A DNA stretch of 64,000 nucleotides from Desulfovirgula sp. (lineage in GTDB: Bacteria; Bacillota; Desulfotomaculia; Desulfotomaculales; Desulfovirgulaceae). The position numbers and the translations under genes are program-made. The stretch covers positions 29,516 through 93,515 of the forward strand of contig DYEX01000121.1 of assembly GCA_020725525.1 (NCBI GenBank). Direction: 5' to 3'. The notes below the pieces were generated by a model. The model did not search any database and was not told the origin of the DNA. It saw only the letters and a program-made list of their open reading frames with translations. This document shows positions 47,887-56,632 of this stretch, in pieces (position 1 is the stretch's first letter; each line of letters opens with the position of its first letter).

Positions 47887-49179
47887 TCAGTGCTGTACCA
47901 GCTTAAGGGGCCATAAGACAGAGCCAGGCGGTAATATGCTGATAATAAACAGCACCACGCAGGAAACCAATAAGAATGGCACTATTTCCCTCCCCAACCA
48001 CTCGAACCGCACCCTGGTCATGGTGGATACCACAAACAATACTCCTCCCACCGGAGGGGTTAACAGGCCCAGAAGCGAGTTCAGGCAAACCACCAGCCCA
48101 AAATGTACCGGATCCAGGCCGTACATCAACGCCAGGGGAGCCAGAACAGGCATCATCATTAATATCATGGGAATTGGTTCCAGGAAAATACCCATGACCA
48201 GCAAAAGTACATTAATACACAACAGGAAAACCAAAGGGCTATGAATGTATCCCTGCAAGAAATTTCCTATTGTTTGTGGAATATTTTCGTAGGTGAAGAA
48301 GTAGCCAACTATACTGGAAGCAGCTATAATGATCATCACCGCTCCCGTATTGCGGGCTGCCACCAGAAAAGTGTCCAGCAAATCCCGCCAGTTCATGCGC
48401 CGGTATATAAAAAGGCCACTGACCAGGCTGAGAAAGGCCGCCGCCGCACCGGTTTCCGTTGCCGTAAACCAGCCACTCAAAAGCCCGCCGAAAATGAGGA
48501 TGGGGATTAACAAAACCGGCAGGGCCCGAATGAAACTCTGTAAAAGCCCGGCCCATCCTCCTCCGGGGCTAATGCGGCCGATATTCGGGTCGCTGCGAAC
48601 TTTTAAGAAAACCACTGTGATATGGCCAAGCATTACCAGTAAACCAACGGTAAAGCCGCCCAGGAAGAGCTTTTCAATGGAAGTGTTGGTAATTGCCCCA
48701 TACATAATGTACAACATGCTGGGCGGGACAATGGCCCCTTTTATCGAGGCAGCAGCAATAATGGCACTGGCCGTACCCGGTGAAAAGCCTTCCTGGCGCA
48801 AAAGGGGATAGAGAATACGGCTCACCGCAGCCGCTTCAGCATTGGAAGAACCGGCTATACCCGAAAGCAGGTAGGTAGCCACCTGAGTGGCGTAAGCCAC
48901 ACCCCCCCGCCAGCGCCCGATCACCCTGTTGACCAGGACAAAAAGTTCTTCCACCAGACCGCACCGGGCCATCAGTTCTCCCGTAAGAATAAAAAGGGGA
49001 ATGGCCATCATTTCCCAGGTACTCAGCGAGGTATTAAAAATCTGGGTGATGGTAAACAACATTTTCCATTGATGGGTAAGAACTATATAGGTAAAACCGG
49101 TAACAATAAATACAAAGGCCACTTCCAGTCCCAAAAAAATGGTAACAAAAAAGACAACCAGAGAAATGACCACTACCAT
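47887..49179 (-). CDS. TRAP transporter large permease (DctM), orphan
   Basis: GLVVCLNSLLGLLTPPVGGVLFVVS; 430 aa TM protein; no DctP/DctQ adjacent. Confidence 0.93.
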   Translation of the reverse strand: MVVVISLVVFFVTIFLGLEVAFVFIVTGFTYIVLTHQWKMLFTITQIFNTSLSTWEMMAIPLFILTGELMARCGLVEELFVLVNRVIGRWRGGVAYATQVATYLLSGIAGSSNAEAAAVSRILYPLLRQEGFSPGTASAIIAAASIKGAIVPPSMLYIMYGAITNTSIEKLFLGGFTVGLLVMLGHITVVFLKVRSDPNIGRISPGGGWAGLLQSFIRALPVLLIPILIFGGLLSGWFTATETGAAAAFLSLVSGLFIYRRMNWRDLLDTFLVAARNTGAVMIIIAASSIVGYFFTYENIPQTIGNFLQGYIHSPLVFLLCINVLLLVMGIFLEPIPMILMMMPVLAPLALMYGLDPVHFGLVVCLNSLLGLLTPPVGGVLFVVSTMTRVRFEWLGREIVPFLLVSCVVLFIISILPPGSVLWPLKLVQH

Positions 49180-49217
49180 GTTTTAACCCCCTCTATATTA
49201 GAGGTGGCGCAAGCCGG

Positions 49218-50228
49218 CTAGCCAACTACAATAACCACGCTCCCCTTCACGGCAGGCAGATAGGCAGGGAAACGACCGTGGTTTTCGTAGACAGCCCGGC
49301 AAAACTCCTTGACCCGGCGAATTTTTCCAGAAGAAGGGTAAGGAATTTCTGCCATTACTCTCTCCGGGTGCTTGTAGGGCAAAGCCGGGAGGTTTTTGCG
49401 CGTGCCCCATTTGGCCTCCAGAAATGCTTCTATAGCCTCATCCATGGACGGATAATAGGGAACGGTATAAAGATGAATAAGGCAGCCGGGCGTCAGGTAA
49501 TCCAACACCATTTCCTGGAGGGGATTTCCCTCGGCCAGCTGCAGGCCCATCCACCCTAATCCAAACCTCTGTACCGTTCTGGCCACGTTGACCATCATAA
49601 ATCCCTGCTCCACTACCAGCAGGCTTAAAACCCTCTGCTCCAATTCATAAAGAGAGAAATTAAAGGAATCCTTCTCTAATTGTGGGGTAAGCAAAGGCAA
49701 CTTTTCAACGCCTCTGGCCGTGGTATCCACCAGCCGGAAGGGGTAGCCCCTGGCAGCATAGATAAAGAGCAGGTTAAGATATTCTATTGTAATGTTGGTA
49801 AATGGTATGAGAAAAAGTCTTTCACAGGAGAACAGTTCCCTTTCTTCCGGTTCGCCTATGAGGCTGGCAACCAGCTCCCTGGTCTCTGTGGGACCCGCAT
49901 GGTAAAAAGGCCCCTCTTCCGGTTCGCCCTGGGGATTAAGAGAAGGTAAACGTCCCTGCAACACAAACCAGGACCGCTCTCCCTGAACCACCAGGAGATC
50001 CGTGCTCACGCCGCCACAGGAGGAAGGCCAGGTCCGGCCTTCCCACTGGATCATCCAGGTAAGCCCTTCCCGCGGCGGCAGATCTCCCAACGCCCGGCCG
50101 CTATGACCGGTTGCCGCCCACACCACAGATCTTACTTCTTCTTTCTGCAACCGGCGCCCTCGAAGAACACCCACCCCTGAACCCCACCACCGCATTACGA
50201 CAGGTGACCGGCCGGCTACCGGAGGCAT
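49218..50228 (-). CDS. Nitroreductase-like paralogue C (divergent)
   Basis: Shares GRTWPSSC, EQGFMMVNVARTVQRFGLGWMGL and YYPSMDEAIEAFLEAKWG with paralogues A/B but lacks the N-terminal RRSRRFGLG block. Confidence 0.6.
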   Translation of the reverse strand: MPPVAGRSPVVMRWWGSGVGVLRGRRLQKEEVRSVVWAATGHSGRALGDLPPREGLTWMIQWEGRTWPSSCGGVSTDLLVVQGERSWFVLQGRLPSLNPQGEPEEGPFYHAGPTETRELVASLIGEPEERELFSCERLFLIPFTNITIEYLNLLFIYAARGYPFRLVDTTARGVEKLPLLTPQLEKDSFNFSLYELEQRVLSLLVVEQGFMMVNVARTVQRFGLGWMGLQLAEGNPLQEMVLDYLTPGCLIHLYTVPYYPSMDEAIEAFLEAKWGTRKNLPALPYKHPERVMAEIPYPSSGKIRRVKEFCRAVYENHGRFPAYLPAVKGSVVIVVG

Positions 50229-50229
50229 G

Positions 50230-50535
50230 TTAAGCCCCCACCCTTCTCTTTCGTCCTTTAGGCTTCGAAACAATTAAGGGTGGAGCAGGTTGCTCTTCCT
50301 GGGGTTCCGGTCTCCTGTGCAGGACCAGATTGCAGCGGTGGCAGGGGAGTTTGTCAAACACTTCGCGGGTAAGGTCCTCATCAATACCCAGCAATTCTGC
50401 AATATCTTCTACACCGAAGTTATAACGGCACTTCAACCATTTCACGGCCAGCTTCAGGTCCTGATACTGAGTCGGCGTAAGGGGTTCCTCCAGGTTAATG
50501 TACCCGTCCTTGGCGGTCCGTTTGTTTACAAACAT
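50230..50535 (-). CDS. Hypothetical protein with HTH-like segment
   Basis: Start MFVNKRTAKDGYINLEEPLTPTQYQDLKLAVKWLKCRYNFGVEDIAELLGIDEDLTREVFDKLPCHRC. Confidence 0.5.
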   Translation of the reverse strand: MFVNKRTAKDGYINLEEPLTPTQYQDLKLAVKWLKCRYNFGVEDIAELLGIDEDLTREVFDKLPCHRCNLVLHRRPEPQEEQPAPPLIVSKPKGRKRRVGA

Positions 50536-50629
50536 TTCCCGGTCCACACACACAGGAAAACTACCCCCCTCTTCTTCCTCCTCCCCACTTCCCCGGGTCA
50601 CACATACTCATCACCAAAAAAATCTAGAT

Positions 50630-51964
50630 CTAGTAATCTTTGAAAGGGTTCTCCAGTTCCGGATGCCAAAGGGTAAAATGCTGACGATGGAGCTCGGTAT
50701 AACTGCCGGGAGGGTAATATTTATCGTAAAACTCCAGCTCCAGGTGATGGGCCTGGGCCGTCAGCCTCGAGTACATGGGGTCCACAAAAGCAGGAAAACG
50801 GCCGTAGGTCTCGTAAATGTAGTTGCATACAGACTTAACCACTTCCACCCGTTCGGGCGTCACTTTTCTTATTTCTGCCCTCACATCATCGGGCGCCCGA
50901 TAACACACAGCCGCTCCGGAACACAGGTTTTTGTGCTCGAGAAAAGCATCTACCGCTTCATCCATACTTTTGTAATAGGGAGGACAGTAGGCCTGGTAAA
51001 GACCGTCAATTCCTACCGGAATAGATTGGGGAGGATCGGTCAGGCCCTTTTTAGGTGTAATAAAACGGAAGCCCAGCCCTTTGTAGGGGGGCACCCCACC
51101 CAGGAGGAAGCGGGCCACAAACCCGGTAAAGGTCCAGCCTCCCAGTCCCAGGGCCTGCAGGGCTAGATTTATATTCTGGCACATAAAGGCCTGCTCCACC
51201 ACCAGCATGGTCAATACACGCATTTCTAATTCAAACAGGGAAAGAACCAGGTCCCGGCGTACCAGCCCCTTCTTCAAGGCTTCTTCCATTCCGGCCGGCC
51301 GCCCCCCGTGGAGTTCATCCACGATCAAGAATCCGTACCGGCTGCTGGTAAAGAGAAACAACAGGTTAATATACTCGATGGTCACACTGGTTACCGGAAT
51401 AAACAGGGTGGTACCGGGTTTATTGGTATTCCAGGCATTAAAGTCAAAGAGTCCCGGCATGCCTTTGGGCAGATCCGCCCTGCCGTCATAAAGCTTCACC
51501 CGGCACTTATCCACCACTTCGACGATTTTTTCCACCTTTTCTTCAGGTGACATGCCTTCCTTAAAGAGCAAAGCAACCTTTTCCTCGGGATGCAAATCCC
51601 GCATTTTGACCATATAGGTACCCCGGTCGTTGGTGTAAAAAAGCTCCGTCCCCTGATTGTTGCAGGAGGAAGGCCACGTCCTCCCCGTGGACTGGACCAG
51701 GAGGCCCAGGCCCACACCGGGAGGCAGGTCGCCCAGCTGGCTTCCCGTCAGGCCCGTGGCTGCCCAGATCAGCAGAGCTTCCTCTATTTCACTTAAAGGA
51801 ACGGGTTCTCTGGGAGAAGAGAAACCCAGGGCCTCCGACTCAAGAGTCATGCCCAACCCAAAACGCCTGGAACGGCGGTCACCAATGGCCTTGTAAAGAG
51901 GGTACTCCAAAGCCCGGTAAGCACCTTCGGGTATCTTACCTCCGCTACTATGGTACTCCTTCAT
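50630..51964 (-). CDS. Nitroreductase/SagB-like FMN family protein, double-length paralogue B
   Basis: IGDRRSRRFGLGMTLES; STGRTWPSSCNNQGTELFYTND; EQAFMCQNINLALQALGLGGWTFTG. Confidence 0.6.
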   Translation of the reverse strand: MKEYHSSGGKIPEGAYRALEYPLYKAIGDRRSRRFGLGMTLESEALGFSSPREPVPLSEIEEALLIWAATGLTGSQLGDLPPGVGLGLLVQSTGRTWPSSCNNQGTELFYTNDRGTYMVKMRDLHPEEKVALLFKEGMSPEEKVEKIVEVVDKCRVKLYDGRADLPKGMPGLFDFNAWNTNKPGTTLFIPVTSVTIEYINLLFLFTSSRYGFLIVDELHGGRPAGMEEALKKGLVRRDLVLSLFELEMRVLTMLVVEQAFMCQNINLALQALGLGGWTFTGFVARFLLGGVPPYKGLGFRFITPKKGLTDPPQSIPVGIDGLYQAYCPPYYKSMDEAVDAFLEHKNLCSGAAVCYRAPDDVRAEIRKVTPERVEVVKSVCNYIYETYGRFPAFVDPMYSRLTAQAHHLELEFYDKYYPPGSYTELHRQHFTLWHPELENPFKDY

Positions 51965-52751
51965 CCCCTCGCCTCCCTGTGAAAACTAAAATGGTGAGGG
52001 AAGAGGCAACGCCACCTCCACCCCCAACTTCCACCGGGTTCTCCCTTATACTTGCCGCTCTGCTGCACCTTCTGCCTGATTTGAGCAGTAACCCCGGCCA
52101 TCCCGTCCCTGAGAGGGATTTTTTGAGTTTATCAAATCTTCGCAATTTTCCAGCAAAACTTGTCTACCCCACCCTCATCCTCTCACCACATTACCCCCCT
52201 TTTTTACCCCTTTTCTTTCTTTTCGGAATGTTTCTAAAATACCGTTAGTTATACGGAAATTGAACCAGTTCGGAATACCCCCCAATGGTCTTTGATGGTG
52301 CAGGCAACCTGGAATATGGGCACCAATCTGGCACAGGCAACCCCCCAATACCAGCGCTTGAGAAACTGCGCGCCGGCCTCCGCCCGGCTGTCTGAAAAAT
52401 TCCTGGACAGAAAACTTGAAGTGATAGGCCAGTATTTGATAGCCCATTTTAAAATTTGAGTTATTTTACCATACACAATCGTTTTACCACTGTACCTTCT
52501 TCCCAACAGTAGTAAAACAGCGGTAAAAGGTATAAAAAACGCCCTTACCGGCAAAAGTTTTGTAGCAAAACCCCTTATTGATGTATACTCAGGTAACATA
52601 ACAACGACCTTGACAGGGACATATCCCTCACACCCACAGGTGAACCATGGTATCCACAAAACTGACAAAGATAGCGGAAATTGTTAAATTGCGGCAAACG
52701 AATATCCCTGCTTTGAATCCGCGACCTGGTATTACGTGAAAATTGTCATTT

Positions 52752-52903
52752 TACCGGGCAATTGATATCCGGCAATGCGTGGCCGCCCGCCGGATGCTGG
52801 GGGGCCGGCGCCAGAGGCGGTCCGGAAGGCCATTTTGCGGGCACGGGGAAAGCTTGCTGCTAAAGAATATACCCGCCGTTTAGAATCTTTAATTGACCTT
52901 TGA
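52752..52903 (+). pseudogene. argH 3' remnant with a 1-nt frameshift
   Basis: [18 protein letters not shown] then (next frame) PAPEAVRKAILRARGKLAAKEYTRRLESLIDL-stop, versus intact Arg[38 protein letters not shown]; the G run has 6 G here versus 7 in intact argH. Confidence 0.88.
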
Positions 52904-53088
52904 CCGTTTCCTTCTAACATTTCCTCCTGAAAAGCTCCCTTTTATTACCCGGGTGAGTTATGCTGTTAGGTGGGTGTTTTTCGGAAACAGTTAGAATGCC
53001 ATTTACCTGTTCGTTTTCCAGGTCTTTTTCACCCAACAATTTCTTAAAGCATTTTTTGATTCGTCGTATGTTTAAGGAGGTACAGAGT

Positions 53089-53949
53089 ATGCTGGCAAAG
53101 CTTCTTGCAAAACTTGAGACATTACCTAAAGAAATAGAAAGGCTAATGCTGGAGATAGCTGCCGGCAGGCAGAGGGTGCAGGATCTCCCGGCATCCGGAG
53201 ATATAGAAGAAAAGAAGGGAGAATTGGATGATCTTCAAAGCCATTTGAGTAAACTCGAGGCAAAACTTGGGCGGGCACAGTACGAGTACAAAAGTGCTGT
53301 TACTTTACTGCATCTGCTGGCAGCGGCAATCCAGGCTGAAAGAGAGGATGTAGAAAAGGCTGTGCTGAACCAAACCGGCTGCTCTGCGGAGGATTGGTCG
53401 CCTGCCGCTAAAACTCTAGATCATCCTGTAAGCAAGGAGGCGTCGGCTGGAGCTGGAGACCGGTCTATTATCGATGTAGTGGTTGACTTCTTTAAAAATG
53501 ACGGCTGGCATTTCTCGCAGGTTGGGGAGGAACCGCTCCTGCGTTTGGACGTTTCGGGTGAACACGGTGAGTGGACATGTTTTGCCCAGGCAAGAGAGGA
53601 AAAGAAACAATTTATCTTTTACTCAGTATGCCCTGTGCCGGTCCCCGAGAATAAACGTGTTGCCGTTGCAGAATTTCTGACGCGGGCGAATTATGGCCTT
53701 GTAATAGGCAATTTCGAGATGAATTTTCAGAACGGGAATGTTGAGTTCAGAACCAGTATCGATGTCGAGGGTGATCGGCTCAGTCCCGCACTGGTTAGAA
53801 ACCTGGTTTACGCTAACATAGCGACAATGGGACGCTATTTGCCCGGTATCATGGCACTGATTCATTACGATCTTTCACCATCTGAAGCAATTGCCCGGGT
53901 GGAAGGTCAGGGATGGCCCTTCCTTGCGAATACATGCGATTCAGACTGA
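53089..53949 (+). CDS. Coiled-coil + YbjN-like domain protein
   Basis: RBS aaggagg; N-terminal coiled coil (LAKLETLPKEIERLMLEIAAGRQRVQ); C-terminal GEWTCFAQAREEKKQFIFYSVCPVPVPENKRVAVAEFLTRANYGLVIGNFEMNFQNGNVEFRTSIDVEGDRLSPALVRNLVYANIATMGRYLPGIMAL. Confidence 0.75.
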   Translation: MLAKLLAKLETLPKEIERLMLEIAAGRQRVQDLPASGDIEEKKGELDDLQSHLSKLEAKLGRAQYEYKSAVTLLHLLAAAIQAEREDVEKAVLNQTGCSAEDWSPAAKTLDHPVSKEASAGAGDRSIIDVVVDFFKNDGWHFSQVGEEPLLRLDVSGEHGEWTCFAQAREEKKQFIFYSVCPVPVPENKRVAVAEFLTRANYGLVIGNFEMNFQNGNVEFRTSIDVEGDRLSPALVRNLVYANIATMGRYLPGIMALIHYDLSPSEAIARVEGQGWPFLANTCDSD

Positions 53950-54174
53950 AGCTGCCATTATGAAGATAGGGCGACGTGCAAGACATTACGTATCCGGCCA
54001 AAAAGAAAGCTTCCGAGTCTCGCCCTTGTATTCAGGCTGCCAAATCCAGGGCGAGATATAAAAGTCATGAGACTGGAGCTTTTCAAGGAGCCCTGGCGGG
54101 TGGATGTAGCCCAATGAATAGAGCCCTGGGCATTGCCTGGTGGCGTACCCAGGGCCTGTTCAGCCCGAGTGATT

Positions 54175-54274
54175 GCTGCCAGAAGACTTACGAAGCCTGA
54201 TGAACCGGCGGTTACCGACCCGCATGACCAATGGCGTGAGAGGACGAGAATTAGCTACTATCCTCCTGCCCGAT
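54175..54274 (+). mobile_element. Group II intron 3'-end remnant (domain V/VI-like), no intact maturase
   Basis: GAAGCCTGATGAACCGGCGGTTACCGACCCGCATGACCAATGGCGTGAGAGGACGAGAATTAGCTACTATCCTCCTGCCCGAT matches the layout GATGAACCGCCG..CGG..CCGTACG..CGGTGGTGTGAGAGG...CTCCTACTCGAT seen at bacterial group II intron 3' ends. Confidence 0.6.
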
Positions 54275-54279
54275 CGGAA

Positions 54280-55122
54280 TTACTTCTTCATCTTCTCCTT
54301 ATACTTTGCCATAGCTGCCAGCGCATCTGTTACTGCCTTACGCCTCTTTTCTTCATATTCAGGATCTTCCAGGTAACGCACATACATCGGCTTTGCCTGC
54401 CACTCGGGGCTGTACCGCAGCGGCGGATCTCCACGCCCACAGAACCCTGCAAAGTGGTGCGGGAATACCTGCCGCGCGGACTTCAGCAATTCATCGTAAT
54501 TAAAGGTGTGAGCAAGTACCGGCCGGTTATACCATTCATCCCAAAGTGCGCGCCTTACCGGACCGATTGTAACTCCCGCACAAATACTTACATCTTCAAT
54601 AAAACCTGCTCGCATGCCCGCAGCACCATAGGAATAATGCAGCCGTCCGGTCACGCCCATCTGATAAGCAGCCGCTACTGCAAAACCCTGCGCCATTCCG
54701 ATATCAAAAGCCTTCCAGTTACATCCCGGGCCAATACCCACTCCTCCCGGTGCTATGTGATCCTTCGCATACTTGTTGAATTCCGCACAACTTGAAAAAC
54801 CGCAGGCCCCACAATCCCAACCCAACTCTGACCGCAGAGTATTTCCACCCACCAACACAACGGCCATCGGATCTCCCTTTTCCAGGGCATCCTTCACGCA
54901 CAAATAGTCACCAAACATGTAGGTATTTAGTCGCCCATCGGGTCCGCATAAAGGCAACAGGTAATCAACGAATGCCTGTAGATCTTCCCCGTATACAATC
55001 ACGGTCTTAACTCCTGTGCGGTCACCCGTAAGCTTAGGAGCCCCTATTGCCGCTGCGGCAGCTGCTCGTGCCGCCTGAAGCACGATATCCTGTGCCACCG
55101 CTTGGATACTTTGAACCGGCAT
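54280..55122 (-). CDS. DUF2148 domain protein
   Basis: LGWDCGACGFSSCAEFNKYAKDHIAPGGVGIGPGCNWKAFDIGMAQGFAVAAAYQMGVTGRLHYSYGAAGMRAGF. Confidence 0.75.
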   Translation of the reverse strand: MPVQSIQAVAQDIVLQAARAAAAAAIGAPKLTGDRTGVKTVIVYGEDLQAFVDYLLPLCGPDGRLNTYMFGDYLCVKDALEKGDPMAVVLVGGNTLRSELGWDCGACGFSSCAEFNKYAKDHIAPGGVGIGPGCNWKAFDIGMAQGFAVAAAYQMGVTGRLHYSYGAAGMRAGFIEDVSICAGVTIGPVRRALWDEWYNRPVLAHTFNYDELLKSARQVFPHHFAGFCGRGDPPLRYSPEWQAKPMYVRYLEDPEYEEKRRKAVTDALAAMAKYKEKMKK

Positions 55123-55156
55123 ACTTTCCCTCCCCTTTATTTACCTCAAAATTCTT

Positions 55157-56014
55157 TTACTCTTCCCCAGTTTCCTCTTCCACCTTGGCCTCTACCTCAG
55201 GATACCACGGTGCCCCCGGTCGTCTGATGGCCCCCTCGCTTGCCTTGGGAACCCAGTTCCGGTAATCAAACCAGTATACAATACGGCTAATGACGTAATT
55301 CTTGCGCAGCGTATCCTGAACCTTCTCCATGTGCATGAGATGGTAATCAGGCAATACATCTACGTATGGGTTCTTCTGTTTGCTTGATATGCAAACTCCT
55401 ACCACCACATGCGACTGGCGACAGTAACCCAGTCGTAATCCTGCCATACCCACTGAGAAGAAAGGCATGGCGTCTACTAACAAATTGGTAGACAATTTCA
55501 CTGCCGCCCCAACTGCTATACCAAAATCTATCACTCTGAGGGTACACAAGGGACCATGTATCAACCGCTTACTTACCTTTTCTATATCGACATCTAAGCG
55601 GTCAACCATGCCATATTTGGTCACATGACCCTCATAGAAGTACCTGCAATTCGGTCCTCCTCCACAAAAACCACATCCGGCATCTAATGGGGTTTCACCA
55701 GCCCGATAACTTCCAATAAACAAAACGGCGTCAGATTCACGAACCATTACCGCTTCAGTAAACATGCGTTGACGCCACAGCCGCGCAGTTATTTTTTTTC
55801 GGTAAGCTAACTGCTCGACCTCTCTGGCGATCCGCTCCAAATCCTCTTCTCCATATACTATGGCACACTCTACACTGTCCACGCCCCCACCCTTGGGAGC
55901 TGTTAACGCCGCGTTGGCCATAAGCCGCGCCGCCAGTACCCCGTTCTCCCGCCGGTTGGCGTCATGGGGCGTCCACGCCGGAAATTCTTTGATGTAAACA
56001 GACGGCATGACCAC
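55157..56014 (-). CDS. DUF2148 domain protein
   Basis: GCGFCGGGPNCRYFYEGHVTKYG... CTLRVIDFGIAVGAAVKLSTNLLVDAMPFFSVGMAGLRLGYCRQSHVVVGVCISSKQKNPYVD. Confidence 0.75.
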   Translation of the reverse strand: MVMPSVYIKEFPAWTPHDANRRENGVLAARLMANAALTAPKGGGVDSVECAIVYGEEDLERIAREVEQLAYRKKITARLWRQRMFTEAVMVRESDAVLFIGSYRAGETPLDAGCGFCGGGPNCRYFYEGHVTKYGMVDRLDVDIEKVSKRLIHGPLCTLRVIDFGIAVGAAVKLSTNLLVDAMPFFSVGMAGLRLGYCRQSHVVVGVCISSKQKNPYVDVLPDYHLMHMEKVQDTLRKNYVISRIVYWFDYRNWVPKASEGAIRRPGAPWYPEVEAKVEEETGEE

Positions 56015-56273
56015 ACCTCCATTAACTTTATTTAGTACTCCAATCTTTTCTTGCGCACTCTAACCATCATCTGTGCCGTACCTGTCTTATCTGCCTTACT
56101 GTTTTAGAGGACTTTTTCTAGATTTCTGCTTTCTTACTTCGCGTTCACCTGCCTTCCATCTATGAGTGCGACTGGTAATACGTAAGACTATATAGTTGAT
56201 TAACTTTATCACACTATACCACATTCGGCAAAAGCATTTAGCTATGTTATCTCAATTGTCGCAAAATCAAGCC

Positions 56274-56301
56274 GAACTGCTCCGACAGGTTACTGAACGG
56301 T
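56274..56301 (-). promoter_or_regulatory. ACCGTTCA-type motif with degenerate partner 21 bp away, upstream of DUF2148 operon
   Basis: GAACTGC 56274 and GAACGGT 56295. Confidence 0.4.
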
Positions 56302-56632
56302 GACCACATAAAACATCAGGCCGATTTAAAAAATCCATACAGGCCTATTTTCTCGGGGTCCACCCCGGGCCTTTTTGAACCCTCATTGCCTCCATACAAT
56401 ATCCCTTCCAGCTTCATCCCTTCGCAAAAAAAAACCTTTTGACCGTTCATAGAATAATTCCCACTCCCATACCGTGACTTTCTAAATAAAACGATAAACT
56501 ACCTGACCGGGTAACAGGCCTTTTAAGGTGGAAGTGTGGGAATAAAACGGCCAAAGGCTAATAACGGGTTCTTAATGGATATTACCTTGCCAAATCCAGG
56601 GCGCGGCAGCGGTAGCGCATGACACCGCCATT

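Noticed and set aside
52249-52668. 139-aa minus-strand ORF in the large intergenic region
   Set aside because: No recognisable domain and low-complexity hydrophobic run; region looks like decayed non-coding DNA. Considered a transposon remnant but could not support it.
56436-56460. ACCGTTCA in opposite orientation at 56442 and GACCGTTTCC at 52902
   Set aside because: No 21-bp partner and not oriented toward a nearby operon in the same way; not counted in the motif set.
54037-56604. 16-nt repeat TGCCAAATCCAGGGCG near 54038 and 56587
   Set aside because: Two copies only, flanks differ; could be chance or a minor relic of rearrangement.
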